This document shows positions 29,329-38,242 of a DNA stretch of 64,000 bases, piece by piece. The DNA is from Schlesneria paludicola DSM 18645 (GTDB taxonomy: Bacteria; Planctomycetota; Planctomycetia; Planctomycetales; Planctomycetaceae): positions 2,635,095 to 2,699,094 of the forward strand of contig NZ_JH636435.1 of assembly GCF_000255655.1 (NCBI RefSeq), written 5' to 3'. Every line of letters starts with the position of its first letter. Within the stretch, counting starts at the first letter, position 1. The notes under the pieces are model-generated. The model made no database searches. It saw nothing but the letters and a program-made list of their open reading frames with translations, and had not been told where the DNA came from. The position numbers were made by a program, and so were the translations under genes.

Positions 29329-30083
29329 TCAACTCAGTGAACACCACGCGTTGAGGACAGACGCATTTTCATCACAGACAGCGCGCGACGCCCAGCGAGT
29401 CATTCGCCACCAGACAACCCGTTGCCGATGAAGAAGAGTCCGCCCCCAACGGTGACCCGCGCGCAGATCACATCTGAATTGGCGAGCGCACTCCTGCGAC
29501 ACTCCTGCGGAATTTGAGCGCTCATTCGTTGTCATGCTCAGCGCGGCCTGCCGGTTTTACAAAGTGTGGAAAGGCGAAGGAGCCATTCTCGTCGGCTTCA
29601 AGCAAAGCCTTTGACATCTCGATTGAACCATTGTTGCGACAATTCACCAGACTTCTTCTGAATTTGAAGTTCTGGTCGCAAAATCTTCTCAATCAGCTAC
29701 TACTCTACGCGTCACAGACGAAGCCTGATCGCGGTCGCCCGCAACATCCATTTCGTTGTGGCGCGCGAATTGCTTTCCGTTCTGAGACTCCTCCTGAACG
29801 GAGTACGCCGAGACTGGCCATACAAAAAGGATTTGATTGTTCCCAATCGGCGAAACGTATGTCAGATGAGATCGACTTGCCAACGCTTCGCGCGTTCCGC
29901 GCGTCGGGCAAGCGACCGAGAAACAGGCCGTGAGGTCTGACAAGGATGTGAACGTCAGTCTGAATGAGCAATTCCGGAATTCCTCGCGCTGGCTCGGCGC
30001 GGAAAAAGTGTGGCGAAGCGTGGGCTGTCCCTTCATTGAAGGGACGCGAGCAGACTTTGTTTTGATTTGAAAGAAGTTTGATT
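29329..30083. other. 755-base region without a recognisable gene
   Basis: Open frames here (for example 29514-29933 plus and 29705-30109 minus) overlap each other, lack domain character and lack ribosome-binding sites. A short direct repeat ACTCCTGCG occurs twice near 29490-29510. I see no RNA gene. It may be decayed coding sequence. Confidence 0.45.
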
Positions 30084-30962
30084 ATGAAGCACGGGTATTT
30101 GATCGACATGGATGGAGTCCTCTACCGTGGGGCAAAGCTCATTCCTGGTGCAGATCGGTTCATCGCCGAATTGCTGCGCCGAAAGATCCCGTTCCGTTTT
30201 CTGACCAACAACAGTCAGCGTACCCGACTGGATGTCGTGACGAAGCTGGCACGGTTGGGCATCGAAGTCGGAGAAGAACATATCTTCACATGCGCCATGG
30301 CGACGGCCCGCTTTCTCGCCCAGCAAAAGGCCTCGGGTACCGCATTCGTCATCGGTGAAGGGGGACTATTGACCGCCCTGCATCAGAACGGCATTGCCAT
30401 CGTCGATCATGATCCTGACTTTGTTGTTGTGGGCGAAGGACGGACATTCAACTTGGAAATGGTCGAAGCCGCCGTGCAAATGATCATGCACGGGGCGAAG
30501 CTCATCGCGACAAATCCCGACCCGAATTGCCCGACTCAAAACGGTGGGATGCGCCCCGGCTGCGGCGCCCTGGTCGCCACATTGGAAGTGGCCACCGGCG
30601 TCAAAGCGTTCAGCGTCGGCAAACCCAGCCCCATCATGATGCGTGCTGCCCGCAAAGAAATTGGGCTCATGACTGATCAAACAACCATGATCGGCGACAC
30701 AATGGAAACCGACATTCTCGGCGCGGTACAGCTCGGTTTTCACTCCGTGCTGGTCCTCAGCGGCGGCGCCAAACTGGAAGATCTGTCCCGCTACGCGTAC
30801 CGGCCCGACCTGATTATCTCGTCTCTGGCGGAACTGCTGGACCTGCTCGACGAAAACGATTGGCAATCGCCCAACCACCTCGCCCGCGCAGAAAAAGTGG
30901 CGACTCCGCTCACGTTCGAATCACGACGGATCTACACCGGCGCCGCCGTCGCTCAGATGTAG
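30084..30962 (+). CDS. HAD-superfamily IIA hydrolase (NagD-like phosphatase)
   Basis: A 292-residue cytoplasmic phosphatase of the HAD IIA group. Motif I DMDGVLYRG carries the nucleophilic and acid/base aspartates, motif II is FLTNNSQRT, motif III is in GKPSPIMM, and motif IV is MIGDTMETDI. NagD relatives act on UMP, GMP, glycerol phosphate or related small phosphates. GAAAGAAG lies shortly before ATG 30084. The last ~40 residues (DWQSPNHLARAEK to the end) are an added C-terminal tail. A strong hairpin at 30992-31030 follows. Neighbours give no pathway link. Confidence 0.9.
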   Translation: MKHGYLIDMDGVLYRGAKLIPGADRFIAELLRRKIPFRFLTNNSQRTRLDVVTKLARLGIEVGEEHIFTCAMATARFLAQQKASGTAFVIGEGGLLTALHQNGIAIVDHDPDFVVVGEGRTFNLEMVEAAVQMIMHGAKLIATNPDPNCPTQNGGMRPGCGALVATLEVATGVKAFSVGKPSPIMMRAARKEIGLMTDQTTMIGDTMETDILGAVQLGFHSVLVLSGGAKLEDLSRYAYRPDLIISSLAELLDLLDENDWQSPNHLARAEKVATPLTFESRRIYTGAAVAQM

Positions 30963-30991
30963 GGGATGCTCCGACGCGTATGGGACTTCCA

Positions 30992-31030
30992 GAGCACGGT
31001 GGCAGAGGATCACGCCTCGCCACCGTGCTC
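30992..31030 (+). terminator. Strong hairpin after the HAD hydrolase gene
   Basis: GAGCACGGTGGC and GCCACCGTGCTC are perfectly complementary, extended inward by GAGG/CCTC across a one-base bulge. It starts 29 bases after the stop and is followed by CGTTTCACC, so it is a plausible terminator. Confidence 0.65.
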
Positions 31031-31090
31031 CGTTTCACCGTGCTCCGTTTAAAAAACACCGAAGGAAATGCCGATCCAAGCTGCATCAGG

Positions 31091-31141
31091 TAGAAAAAAG
31101 GGGGGACAGGCACCTTGCGGAGCCAGTCCCCCTTTTTTCTA
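31091..31141. repeat. REP-like hairpin, copy 3
   Basis: TAGAAAAAAGGGGG pairs with CCCCCTTTTTTCTA around the core GACAGGCACCTTGCGGAGCCAGTC. The A/T-rich outer stem makes it terminator-like on both strands; it lies between the HAD gene and the convergent metzincin gene. Confidence 0.75.
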
Positions 31142-31234
31142 CACGCCGGTCAACACTCGAACTATCCTGCGTGACGCAGAAGGCCCTCGCATTCGACGCG
31201 CATTCCAATTCCTCATCCAAACCAGCGTCGTTTC

Positions 31235-32239
31235 TTACAGCTTTTTAAATCGCGCCAATTCAATTGGCCCCCAACGATCAGGAACCACGGCCCAATCACC
31301 CACCGGCGTGTGCGTGTGCTGGGCGATACGAATTCGCCAAGGATCGGTGTTCTGAATACTGATCGTGCTGCCTTTCCCCATCACATTGGCCGTGTCCGCC
31401 GGCGATTCTCCCGCGTAACACGATTCAATGTTTCCGTCGTAACCTTTGAGGTTCAGGGCACGCAGAATGCGATCAATCTTTCCGCCCTGGATCTCACGCG
31501 TGCATGTGCTGCCGACGTTCATCAAACCAATATGCGGCAGCCCCAGCGCATGACCAATCTCATGTGCAACAACGGCGTTGGAAGAACAAATTCCGCCCGT
31601 GGTATATGCGCCGCAATAGCCCGACTTTTCGAGAGTCAGACTGCCGGTGCTCAAAAAACCTTTTCCGGGACGATTTGTTTTTCCAGGCGTCATCCAGGAA
31701 CAGATCTTTGACGCGCCCTCGGGCAGCCGGGCCGCGTAAATCAGAATATGCGCGTCTGAGGCGGACTTGGCCCACTCGATATGAAAATCACATTCTACGT
31801 TCGCCTGATGCGTGGCGTTGATTCCCAGCGGGACATCCAACCCACTCCAATCCTTGGAGATGTTGATCAGCGTGATTCCCTTGTTTCCCCAAGCGGCGTC
31901 CGAGCAACTCCAGAATGACTCGGCTTCCTTCTTCACCTGTGCACAAAACTGGTTGTAGCTGGCATCGTTCCATTCCGTGCAGATGGTCCAACTGTTATCC
32001 CACAGATTTTTCACTCGCCCATTCGTCGCGCCACGCGGCCACTTCGCCATATCATCCATATCTGTGCCCGGACCGATCTTGCACATCCCGATTCGTAAGG
32101 TGATCGTCAGCGTCGCGTTTTTTGTCGAACTGATACCGGTTGTATCCAAGAATGAGTTGAAGTAAGCAGGCCCCATCACCGTGTGAGTTGTCGTCTCTCC
32201 GCTGACTTTGTACTCAAGTACTGCGGGTGCCGCGACCAT
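31235..32239 (-). CDS. Metzincin-type zinc metalloprotease (matrixin-like)
   Basis: A 334-residue protein with the full metzincin zinc site HEIGHALGLPH (His226, Glu227, His230, His236) and a later NVMGKG that could supply the Met-turn. Several cysteines (for example around 179, 209 and 218) suggest disulfides. GAGGAGG lies 6 bases before ATG 32239, a strong ribosome-binding site that fixes this start. Oddly, the N-terminus MVAAPAVLEYKVSGETTTHT has no hydrophobic signal peptide although metzincins are normally secreted. Residues 5-60 resemble the beta-rich start of matrixin catalytic domains. Substrate unknown. Confidence 0.83.
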   Translation of the reverse strand: MVAAPAVLEYKVSGETTTHTVMGPAYFNSFLDTTGISSTKNATLTITLRIGMCKIGPGTDMDDMAKWPRGATNGRVKNLWDNSWTICTEWNDASYNQFCAQVKKEAESFWSCSDAAWGNKGITLINISKDWSGLDVPLGINATHQANVECDFHIEWAKSASDAHILIYAARLPEGASKICSWMTPGKTNRPGKGFLSTGSLTLEKSGYCGAYTTGGICSSNAVVAHEIGHALGLPHIGLMNVGSTCTREIQGGKIDRILRALNLKGYDGNIESCYAGESPADTANVMGKGSTISIQNTDPWRIRIAQHTHTPVGDWAVVPDRWGPIELARFKKL

Positions 32240-32759
32240 GGCCGTTCCTCCTCTTGAAAGGGAAATCGGAAGTGCAATTCGGAAATGTCGTCGCAACGTA
32301 CTGCCATATGCGCCAATTGTCCATATGATCCGACTGTGAAGCGCAGTTTACCCGCATATGAGGTGCTGTTTGAGAGATGCTGCCGTGCGGCAGTGCCACA
32401 CCGTCGGTCACTCGATTTCGATATCTTGACTGGCCTTGGCGTCGCCAAGACTGTTCATTCTCATTTTAATGATTTCCACAGTCCACCATCTTCGTTTCAC
32501 AATGAGCCAACAACGAAGATGGTTTTCAATTCGTTTCACGATCCGCATGTTGTCCGACCAGCAATGGTAGAAAGAAGGCCGCCGTCGCCTTTGGCTCAGG
32601 GACTAACGAAATGGGCCAAGATAAATCGAAATGAATCGGTCTGGTGTGATCTTCGAGATTCCGAATTCGACGAGGACAATAATGGTGCAACGAGACGACG
32701 CGGCATTTGTGGGTACGACTTCTATCGATCGCCCTTGTGACGCCGACAGCAGCCAGCCG
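32240..32759. other. 520-base divergent intergenic region
   Basis: It separates the metzincin and the second sulfatase. The plus-strand frame of the sulfatase remains open upstream to 32631 but that part has no signal peptide or conserved feature. I see no RNA gene, strong hairpin or repeat. Confidence 0.45.
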
Positions 32760-34049
32760 ATGTTTTGGAATCGTTTCGTCAGAATCGCAACCTTGGGGTG
32801 GGCAATCTTCGTCAGTACGATGGCCGTGCAGGCCGAAAAGCCCAAAAATGTCGTGCTGATTGTCGGGGACGATATGGGCTGGACCGATTACGGTTTCATG
32901 GGTCACGAAGCGATCAAGACCCCGAACTTGGATCGGCTCGCCAGCGAGGGCGCACTTTTCCCCAGTGGCTATACACCAACATCATTGTGCCGGGCCAGTC
33001 TCGCGACCTTGCTGACCGGCCTGTATGCCAGCCAACACAAGATTTGCTGCAATGATCCGCCGCAAGGCGTCGATCGGTCCGAAATGCTGCCATTCCTGCG
33101 TGACGCCCCGACAATTCCACGTTTGCTCAAGGATCGGGGATATCGCAGCTTTCAGTCCGGCAAGTTCTGGGAAGGGCACTATTCCAACGGGGGATTTACC
33201 CAAGGCTTAACCACCAAAGGCCGGCACGGAGATGATGGACTGGTCATCGGCCGAAAAACGATGAAACCGATCTATGACTTTATCTCGTCGTGTGGCGACT
33301 CGCCTTTCTTCGTGTGGTATGCGCCGATGATGCCACATGAGCCGCACGATCCACCCGAACGGATTCTCAAGAAATACGAAGTGGCAGGCCGTGAACCCAA
33401 AATCGCCAAGTACTGGGCCATGTGCGAGTGGTTTGATGAAACTTGCGGCGAACTCGTCCAATGGATCGATGATCATGGACTGCGCGAGGACACCTTGATC
33501 GTTTATGTCGTCGACAACGGCTGGCTGCAGACAAACGGACCTGTCCGAAACGGCGAACAATTCCTGACACGAAGCAAAAACACCCCCTACGAAGATGGAG
33601 TACGCACCCCAGTCATCCTGCGTTGCCCTGGCTGGATCGCCGCCAGCCGCAAAACGGAACTCGTCTCGACAATCGATCTCGCCCCCACCATTCTCGCGGC
33701 TTGCGGAGCCGCCGCCCCGCAAGTCCTGCCTGGTCTCAATCTGCTGCCCGTTGTCCGAGAGGGCAAAACACTTGAGCGCCACGACGTGTTCGGTGAGATC
33801 TATTTCCACGACTGCGTCGAGCTGGGGAAGCCCCGTTTGAGTGTCACCCATCGCTGGATTCGCCACAACGACTGGAAACTGATCGTTCCCATGAAGTCCG
33901 GCTCAAGCCCAGAACTTTATCAGGTAAAGCTCGATCCGCACGAGAGACTGAATCGAGCCGCATCCGACGCGGCTCAGGTCGCGGAGCTGAGCCGATTACT
34001 CGATCAACGCTGGAATCCGCAGGCAGGTACGTCACCCGATACGCCGTAG
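32760..34049 (+). CDS. Secreted sulfatase-fold protein with atypical active-site motif
   Basis: A 429-residue alkaline-phosphatase-fold sulfatase. A signal peptide ends near VQAEKPK. NVVLIVGDDMGWTDYG carries the metal aspartates, and YVVDNGWLQ stands in for the usual DNG segment. The active-site motif reads CRASLATLLTG (Cys77 onward). The cysteine and the LLTG end are in place, but the consensus C-x-P-x-R has Ala at the Pro position and Leu at the Arg position. I recall related planctomycete proteins with similar motifs, so this may be a subfamily and not a mutation. Start 32760 gives the signal peptide at the N-terminus. Activity and need for formylglycine are open. Confidence 0.9.
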   Translation: MFWNRFVRIATLGWAIFVSTMAVQAEKPKNVVLIVGDDMGWTDYGFMGHEAIKTPNLDRLASEGALFPSGYTPTSLCRASLATLLTGLYASQHKICCNDPPQGVDRSEMLPFLRDAPTIPRLLKDRGYRSFQSGKFWEGHYSNGGFTQGLTTKGRHGDDGLVIGRKTMKPIYDFISSCGDSPFFVWYAPMMPHEPHDPPERILKKYEVAGREPKIAKYWAMCEWFDETCGELVQWIDDHGLREDTLIVYVVDNGWLQTNGPVRNGEQFLTRSKNTPYEDGVRTPVILRCPGWIAASRKTELVSTIDLAPTILAACGAAAPQVLPGLNLLPVVREGKTLERHDVFGEIYFHDCVELGKPRLSVTHRWIRHNDWKLIVPMKSGSSPELYQVKLDPHERLNRAASDAAQVAELSRLLDQRWNPQAGTSPDTP

Positions 34050-34363
34050 AGCAGGGCACGCCCAAAACTGGGGTGCGTACGCAGTGCGAGTTGTGATTTT
34101 CGGCGACAATCACAGTTCAATCCCGCCGCCATCCTCACCAAAATTGGAATCCGGTCATCACGGTCACTGACGCCGATTGTCCTGAACTCCAATAGCGAGT
34201 CATGCGCGGAACGCCACCACTCCGCCATCCTCATTGAGTGCCCCCAAGTTTTCGTTCGACTTGACGCGAACCAGTTCGATGGATACTCTGCTAACCAGAG
34301 ATTTTGAGTACTCAAAATCGTATTTGAGTTCTGCAAAAACATGCTTTTCTTGTGGTAAAACGA
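34050..34363. other. Intergenic region before DUF1559 gene
   Basis: It contains a weak hairpin (AGTTGTGATT/AATCACAGTT, from 34089) after the sulfatase, a possible -35 TTGACG at 34261 with a poor -10 near 34284, and the perfect palindrome at 34300-34319. Confidence 0.45.
34300..34319. promoter_or_regulatory. 20-base perfect palindrome upstream of DUF1559 gene
   Basis: GATTTTGAGTACTCAAAATC equals its own reverse complement over all 20 bases and lies 45 bases before the DUF1559 start. It would suit a dimeric repressor or activator site; no cognate regulator is identified. Confidence 0.5.
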
Positions 34364-35428
34364 ATGAGTAAGACCAAACAAACCCGTCCGGGGTTCACGC
34401 TGATCGAACTGCTGGTGGTGATTGCGATTATCGCCGTCCTGATTTCCTTGTTGCTTCCTGCGGTGCAGCAGGCCCGTGAAGCAGCCCGCCGAACTCAATG
34501 CAAGAACAATCTCAAACAGATTGGATTGGCACTTCACAACTATGAAAGTACGCACCGCGTCTTTCCGCCGTCGTGCATTCTCAACCCCTATCTGGATGGA
34601 ACCTCGTTCGGAGTCACCTACGGAGACGACCACCGTGTCGCGCCTCCCGGCTTCGCGTGGGGGGTCACGATTCTGCCATTCCTCGAGCAGACCAATTTGT
34701 ACAACACGTTCGACATGAACGTACCTTGCTGGGCGCCCGTGAACGCCCTGCCGGCCCGCACCAAAGTGGCCGCGTTTCTGTGCCCGTCCGCCACGGGCGG
34801 CAGCGACGGGTTCAACATTCAGAGGGAAGGCGCGGACAATCGGCACGGTGTCCCATTGACTCGATCAGACGGCAGTAACATCTTCTTCTCGCACAGCCAT
34901 TACGTGACCAACGCCGGCATCAATCAGCCCTGGGGACGTGTCACAGCCTACTGTTACAACTATGACACCCCCGAGCCTGTTCCTGGGGCGCCCGATTGCA
35001 TCATTGACGGTCCGTTCTATCCGAACTCGCACACACGAATCGCCGACGTCACGGACGGGTTGTCGAACACCATTTTTATTGGCGAACGTAGTTCAATTCT
35101 CTGCAATAACACCTGGGTCGGCGTCGTCCCCACCGCGGTTGTTTCACCGCGGCTCGATTTGCGGCCCTGGGCATCGGATAACAATGGTGCCACGGATCTG
35201 GTCGGTTGCCACAGCGGCCCCGACGTCCACGACCATCCACAAGTGATCATCCACGCCCCCAACAATCCCTTTGGCCACACCGATGAAATGTGGGGCGAAC
35301 ACGGCGCGGGCTGCAACGTCTTGTTCGGTGACGGATCGGTTCGCTACTACACCGCCTTCACGGACGGCAATGTGTGGGTCGCGCTCTCGACACGAAATGG
35401 AAATGAGGTCGTAAATGGGGACAACTGA
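34364..35428 (+). CDS. DUF1559 protein with type IV prepilin-like N-terminus
   Basis: A 354-residue member of the large planctomycete DUF1559 family. The N-terminus [19 protein letters not shown] is a type III (prepilin) signal with cleavage expected between Gly10 and Phe11 and Glu5 of the mature form. It is followed by the family's [20 protein letters not shown]. The C-terminus has the typical [15 protein letters not shown] motif. Such pseudopilin-like proteins are expected to be extracted into an extracytoplasmic assembly; their function is unknown. ATG 34364 is chosen over a GTG upstream. It overlaps the next small gene by 14 bases. Confidence 0.95.
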   Translation: MSKTKQTRPGFTLIELLVVIAIIAVLISLLLPAVQQAREAARRTQCKNNLKQIGLALHNYESTHRVFPPSCILNPYLDGTSFGVTYGDDHRVAPPGFAWGVTILPFLEQTNLYNTFDMNVPCWAPVNALPARTKVAAFLCPSATGGSDGFNIQREGADNRHGVPLTRSDGSNIFFSHSHYVTNAGINQPWGRVTAYCYNYDTPEPVPGAPDCIIDGPFYPNSHTRIADVTDGLSNTIFIGERSSILCNNTWVGVVPTAVVSPRLDLRPWASDNNGATDLVGCHSGPDVHDHPQVIIHAPNNPFGHTDEMWGEHGAGCNVLFGDGSVRYYTAFTDGNVWVALSTRNGNEVVNGDN

Positions 35429-35771
35429 TTCCTCCGACGACCGCCGCCGCGTCATCATCATCGCCGCCAGCGTGCTCGCCGTGGTATTGCTGGGACTTCT
35501 CATTCGCGGACTCTGGTCGCAGCCACAACTGACGTCAAACGAAGAGGTCTTCACAACGGTCGACGCACTCTTCACCGCACTGACGACCCGTGATTCAAAG
35601 CGTCTCAGCGACTGCGCGACGCGTCTTGACTCGTATCGCGACGAAGGATCGATCCCCAAGTCCGCCGCAAAAAAACTCGACGCGATCATCCATCAGGCAC
35701 AGTCGGGCCAATGGGAATCGTCCGCCAAAACGCTGTACGACTTCATGCTCGCCCAGCGCCGCGGATCATAA
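35415..35771 (+). CDS. Small single-pass membrane protein coupled to DUF1559
   Basis: A 118-residue protein: a short charged N-terminus, a transmembrane helix [18 protein letters not shown] (about 13-30) and an extracytoplasmic helical domain of about 80 residues with no cysteine pair or catalytic motif. Its start lies inside the end of the DUF1559 gene (14-base overlap in another frame), so translation is probably coupled. Similar small partners follow DUF1559 genes in other planctomycetes as far as I recall. A terminator hairpin follows 13 bases after the stop. Function unknown. Confidence 0.75.
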   Translation: MGTTDSSDDRRRVIIIAASVLAVVLLGLLIRGLWSQPQLTSNEEVFTTVDALFTALTTRDSKRLSDCATRLDSYRDEGSIPKSAAKKLDAIIHQAQSGQWESSAKTLYDFMLAQRRGS

Positions 35772-36114
35772 TCCAGACCTCAAGCGACGGGTGTCAACCG
35801 CGCGAAGACACCCGTCGTTTGCCTGTTTGTAATCGACTCTCCAAACACTGAGAAGCAACACGCCATCCCCGTGTTCTTGATTCCATTTCGTTGGATACCA
35901 TCGATTGCGTGACCAGAAACGAGCACGCGGCTTTGATTGCTTCATGGGCCCCAAGCAACTCGCGGGCATGACTGAAAGGCAGACGATTCCATTCGCTCTC
36001 ATCAACGACTTCGAGCTCGCGCATCGCTGGTGTTTCAAATTCAACTCACCAAGCGATATCTTCATGGCAGACGAATTTCCGCTGCCGCGGATGTGATCGA
36101 GTCCATTCCGTCTG
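35772..36114. other. Intergenic region between DUF1559 unit and the squalene-cyclase-like gene
   Basis: Apart from the terminator at 35785-35817 I see nothing distinct; the promoter of the next unit should lie here. Confidence 0.45.
35785..35817 (+). terminator. Intrinsic terminator-like hairpin after DUF1559 unit
   Basis: CGACGGGTGTC and GACACCCGTCG form a perfect 11-bp stem with an 11-base loop, flanked by AAG and TTT, giving further pairing and a short T-run. It lies 13 bases after the stop at 35771. Confidence 0.7.
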
Positions 36115-37173
36115 ATGAGAGTTGTGACGATAAACCCGATCGAATCTGTCCAGATCGTCGTCGTATCACTAGCCCTCTGCCTGCTGCAGGGTTCGGACAT
36201 CGCTCGCGCTGCTGAACCCGAATTGAGCGACGATGCGATTCGAACCGCGATTCTCAAATCAGTGCCGCTGCTGGAAAGGGGAGCAAAAGGATCACTCGAG
36301 CTCCGAAAGCAGTGTTTCAACTGCCACAATCAGGGGCTGCCGCTCATGGCCCTGCAAACTGCCGAGAAACGTGGCTTTGTAATCGATACAAAACATATCC
36401 AGCAGCAGGTCCGCTTCACGTTCGATTTTCTGGGACGTAATCAAGATCGATATCGCGCCGGTGAAGGGCAAGGGGGGCAGGTCGATACCGCGGGCTACGC
36501 CCTGTGGGCTCTCGATGAAGGAGGCTGGAAGCCGGATGACACCACGGCCGCCGTCGTCGAATATCTCTTGATAAAACAACACGACCAGGAGCACTGGGAA
36601 TCAGACGCCAATCGACCGCCGGCCGAGCAAAGTTATTTCACGTCGACATACGTCGCACTTCGGGGCCTGAAAGTGTTCGGAGTGCCGGAGCAACGCGAAC
36701 GAATCGAAGCGCGGGTGGAACGAGTACGAAACTGGCTGCTCAGGACATTACCTGCCGACACTGAAGATCGCGTCTTTCGGCTGCGGGCTCTCGCCTTAAT
36801 CGACGCGCCAAGCGACGTCCTTCAACAGGCCACGCAGGATCTTGTGACCACCCAACAACCAGATGGTGGGTGGAGTCAGACGCGCGAGATGACGAGCGAC
36901 ACCTATGCCACGGGTACAACGCTCGTCGCACTTCATGATGTCGGCGGCGTCAGCACAACAGCCCCAGCGTATCGCCGCGGACTTCAGTACCTGATTTCCA
37001 ACCAACTGGACGATGGCTCATGGCACGTCGTTTCTCACAGCAAACCATTTCAAACCTATTTTGAATCCGGATACCCTCACGGGAAGGATCAATTCATTTC
37101 CATCGCGGCAGCCAGTTGGGCCACGACAGCGCTCGCAATCGCATTGCCCCCAACGCAAGAATCAGCGCCGTGA
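36115..37173 (+). CDS. Exported squalene-cyclase-fold protein with CXXCH motif
   Basis: A 352-residue protein with a signal peptide (cleavage near ARAAEPE). The body has alpha-barrel repeats of the prenyltransferase/squalene-oxidase type: TAGYALWALDEGGWKPDD, QQPDGGWSQTREMTSDTYAT and QLDDGSWHV, which are QW-like turns. No DXDD cyclase motif is seen, so terpene cyclisation is unlikely. Before the barrel, CFNCH (67-71) fits the CXXCH consensus for covalent heme c. Since the protein is exported, heme attachment is possible but unproven; only one such site exists and no distal Met is obvious. The ThuA-like gene follows 40 bases downstream, suggesting one transcript. Confidence 0.8.
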   Translation: MRVVTINPIESVQIVVVSLALCLLQGSDIARAAEPELSDDAIRTAILKSVPLLERGAKGSLELRKQCFNCHNQGLPLMALQTAEKRGFVIDTKHIQQQVRFTFDFLGRNQDRYRAGEGQGGQVDTAGYALWALDEGGWKPDDTTAAVVEYLLIKQHDQEHWESDANRPPAEQSYFTSTYVALRGLKVFGVPEQRERIEARVERVRNWLLRTLPADTEDRVFRLRALALIDAPSDVLQQATQDLVTTQQPDGGWSQTREMTSDTYATGTTLVALHDVGGVSTTAPAYRRGLQYLISNQLDDGSWHVVSHSKPFQTYFESGYPHGKDQFISIAAASWATTALAIALPPTQESAP

Positions 37174-37213
37174 TTCGCGCGACGCACGAACTGTCACACT
37201 TCAGGAACATCCG

Positions 37214-37954
37214 ATGCAGAAATTGCCAGTGCTCATGGTCGCCTTCATCTGGAGCTTGATGCTGTCATTCATCAATGCGGCCGAAAATTCGAAACCCTTG
37301 AAAGTCTGTTTTCTCTCCGGCTGTCCGACTTACCATTCCGAGAAGATCTTGCCCGATTTCCAGACATTTCTTGAGAAGAACTACAACGTGACAACGACGC
37401 GTCTTGTTCGCGTTGCTGACGACGATCTACCAGGGCTGGAACAACTGGAGGATTGCGATGTCGCGTTCGTATTTTTCAAACGCATGAAATTGAAGGGTGA
37501 ACAGTTGGAACGGTTCCAGAAATATGTGACCTCTGGTCGTCCCCTGGTCGGTGTTCGCACCGCCAGCCACGCCGTTCAAACCTGGTTAGAGTTTGATCGC
37601 CAGATTCTGGGCGGAAACTATCAAAATCACCACGCAAATGGGCCGGTCACAAACATCGACATTGCGGGCAACGCCGCAACACATCCCATCCTGGCGGGAG
37701 TAAAACTCACCGCGGCGCCCGAGTCGCTCTATAAGAATTCGGACCATGCCGCTGACATTCAGGTGCTCTTGAATGGCACGATCCCCGGCCAGCCAACTGA
37801 GCCATTAGCATGGACGCGAACTCATCACGGTGGACGACTTTTCTACACCTCGCTTGGAGGTGAAGAAACGTTCCAGGAAACGGACTTTCGTCGAATGCTG
37901 GCCAATGCCCTGTTCTGGACCGCCAAGCGCGATGTGGAATTGAAAACTCCCTGA
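37214..37954 (+). CDS. Secreted ThuA-domain protein
   Basis: A 246-residue protein with a signal peptide (MQKLPVLMVAFIWSLMLSF, cleavage near NAA) and a ThuA/glutamine-amidotransferase-like fold: VCFLSGCPTYHSE at the start, DVAFVFFKRM, GVRTASHAV and the C-terminal GRLFYTSLGGEETF. ThuA was named for trehalose use in rhizobia, but in planctomycetes these secreted forms are abundant and probably act on carbohydrate. No amidotransferase cysteine nucleophile is evident. AGGA precedes ATG 37214. It is followed directly by a 144-base inverted-repeat element. Confidence 0.85.
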   Translation: MQKLPVLMVAFIWSLMLSFINAAENSKPLKVCFLSGCPTYHSEKILPDFQTFLEKNYNVTTTRLVRVADDDLPGLEQLEDCDVAFVFFKRMKLKGEQLERFQKYVTSGRPLVGVRTASHAVQTWLEFDRQILGGNYQNHHANGPVTNIDIAGNAATHPILAGVKLTAAPESLYKNSDHAADIQVLLNGTIPGQPTEPLAWTRTHHGGRLFYTSLGGEETFQETDFRRMLANALFWTAKRDVELKTP

Positions 37955-37973
37955 ATTGAAGCCTCACGTGAAC

Positions 37974-38117
37974 GTTCACAGCCCGAAGAGAGGGGGACAG
38001 GCACATTTTCCCGATTCGATGGGAATCCACAGTGTCTATGGGAATCCACGGTGCATCAACGAGTGTAAGCCTTCCCTTTACCGCGGGAAAATGAGCCAGT
38101 CCCCGGGCTGTGAACGG
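37974..38117. repeat. MITE-like inverted-repeat element, copy A
   Basis: The 144-base element is bounded by perfect 13-base inverted ends, CGTTCACAGCCCG and CGGGCTGTGAACG. Inner arms are also complementary (GGGGACAGGCACATTTTCCCG against CGGGAAAATGAGCCAGTCCCC). The centre has a tandem duplication of ATGGGAATCCAC. A shorter relative lies at 50226-50352. The inner GGGGACAGGCAC links it to the short REP-like hairpins. Confidence 0.75.
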
Positions 38118-38242
38118 TGACAAGCCTCACCCATGTCGGGTTTACGCTTGCGTCGAGCCTGCCCCGCCTTCACGATACGTTGAGCCAGGTCCATTGGTGA
38201 GTACGTTTGTCCAACGACTTCAACTTTCACGAGACTGCGTCT

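Noticed and set aside
29514-29933. Possible gene on the plus strand in the large gap
   Set aside because: No ribosome-binding site, no domain character, and overlapping minus-strand open frames of similar length; composition looks non-coding.
36313-36330. Whole gene as a cytochrome c
   Set aside because: A single CXXCH without a cytochrome c fold; the rest is clearly an alpha-barrel repeat protein, so only possible heme attachment is noted.
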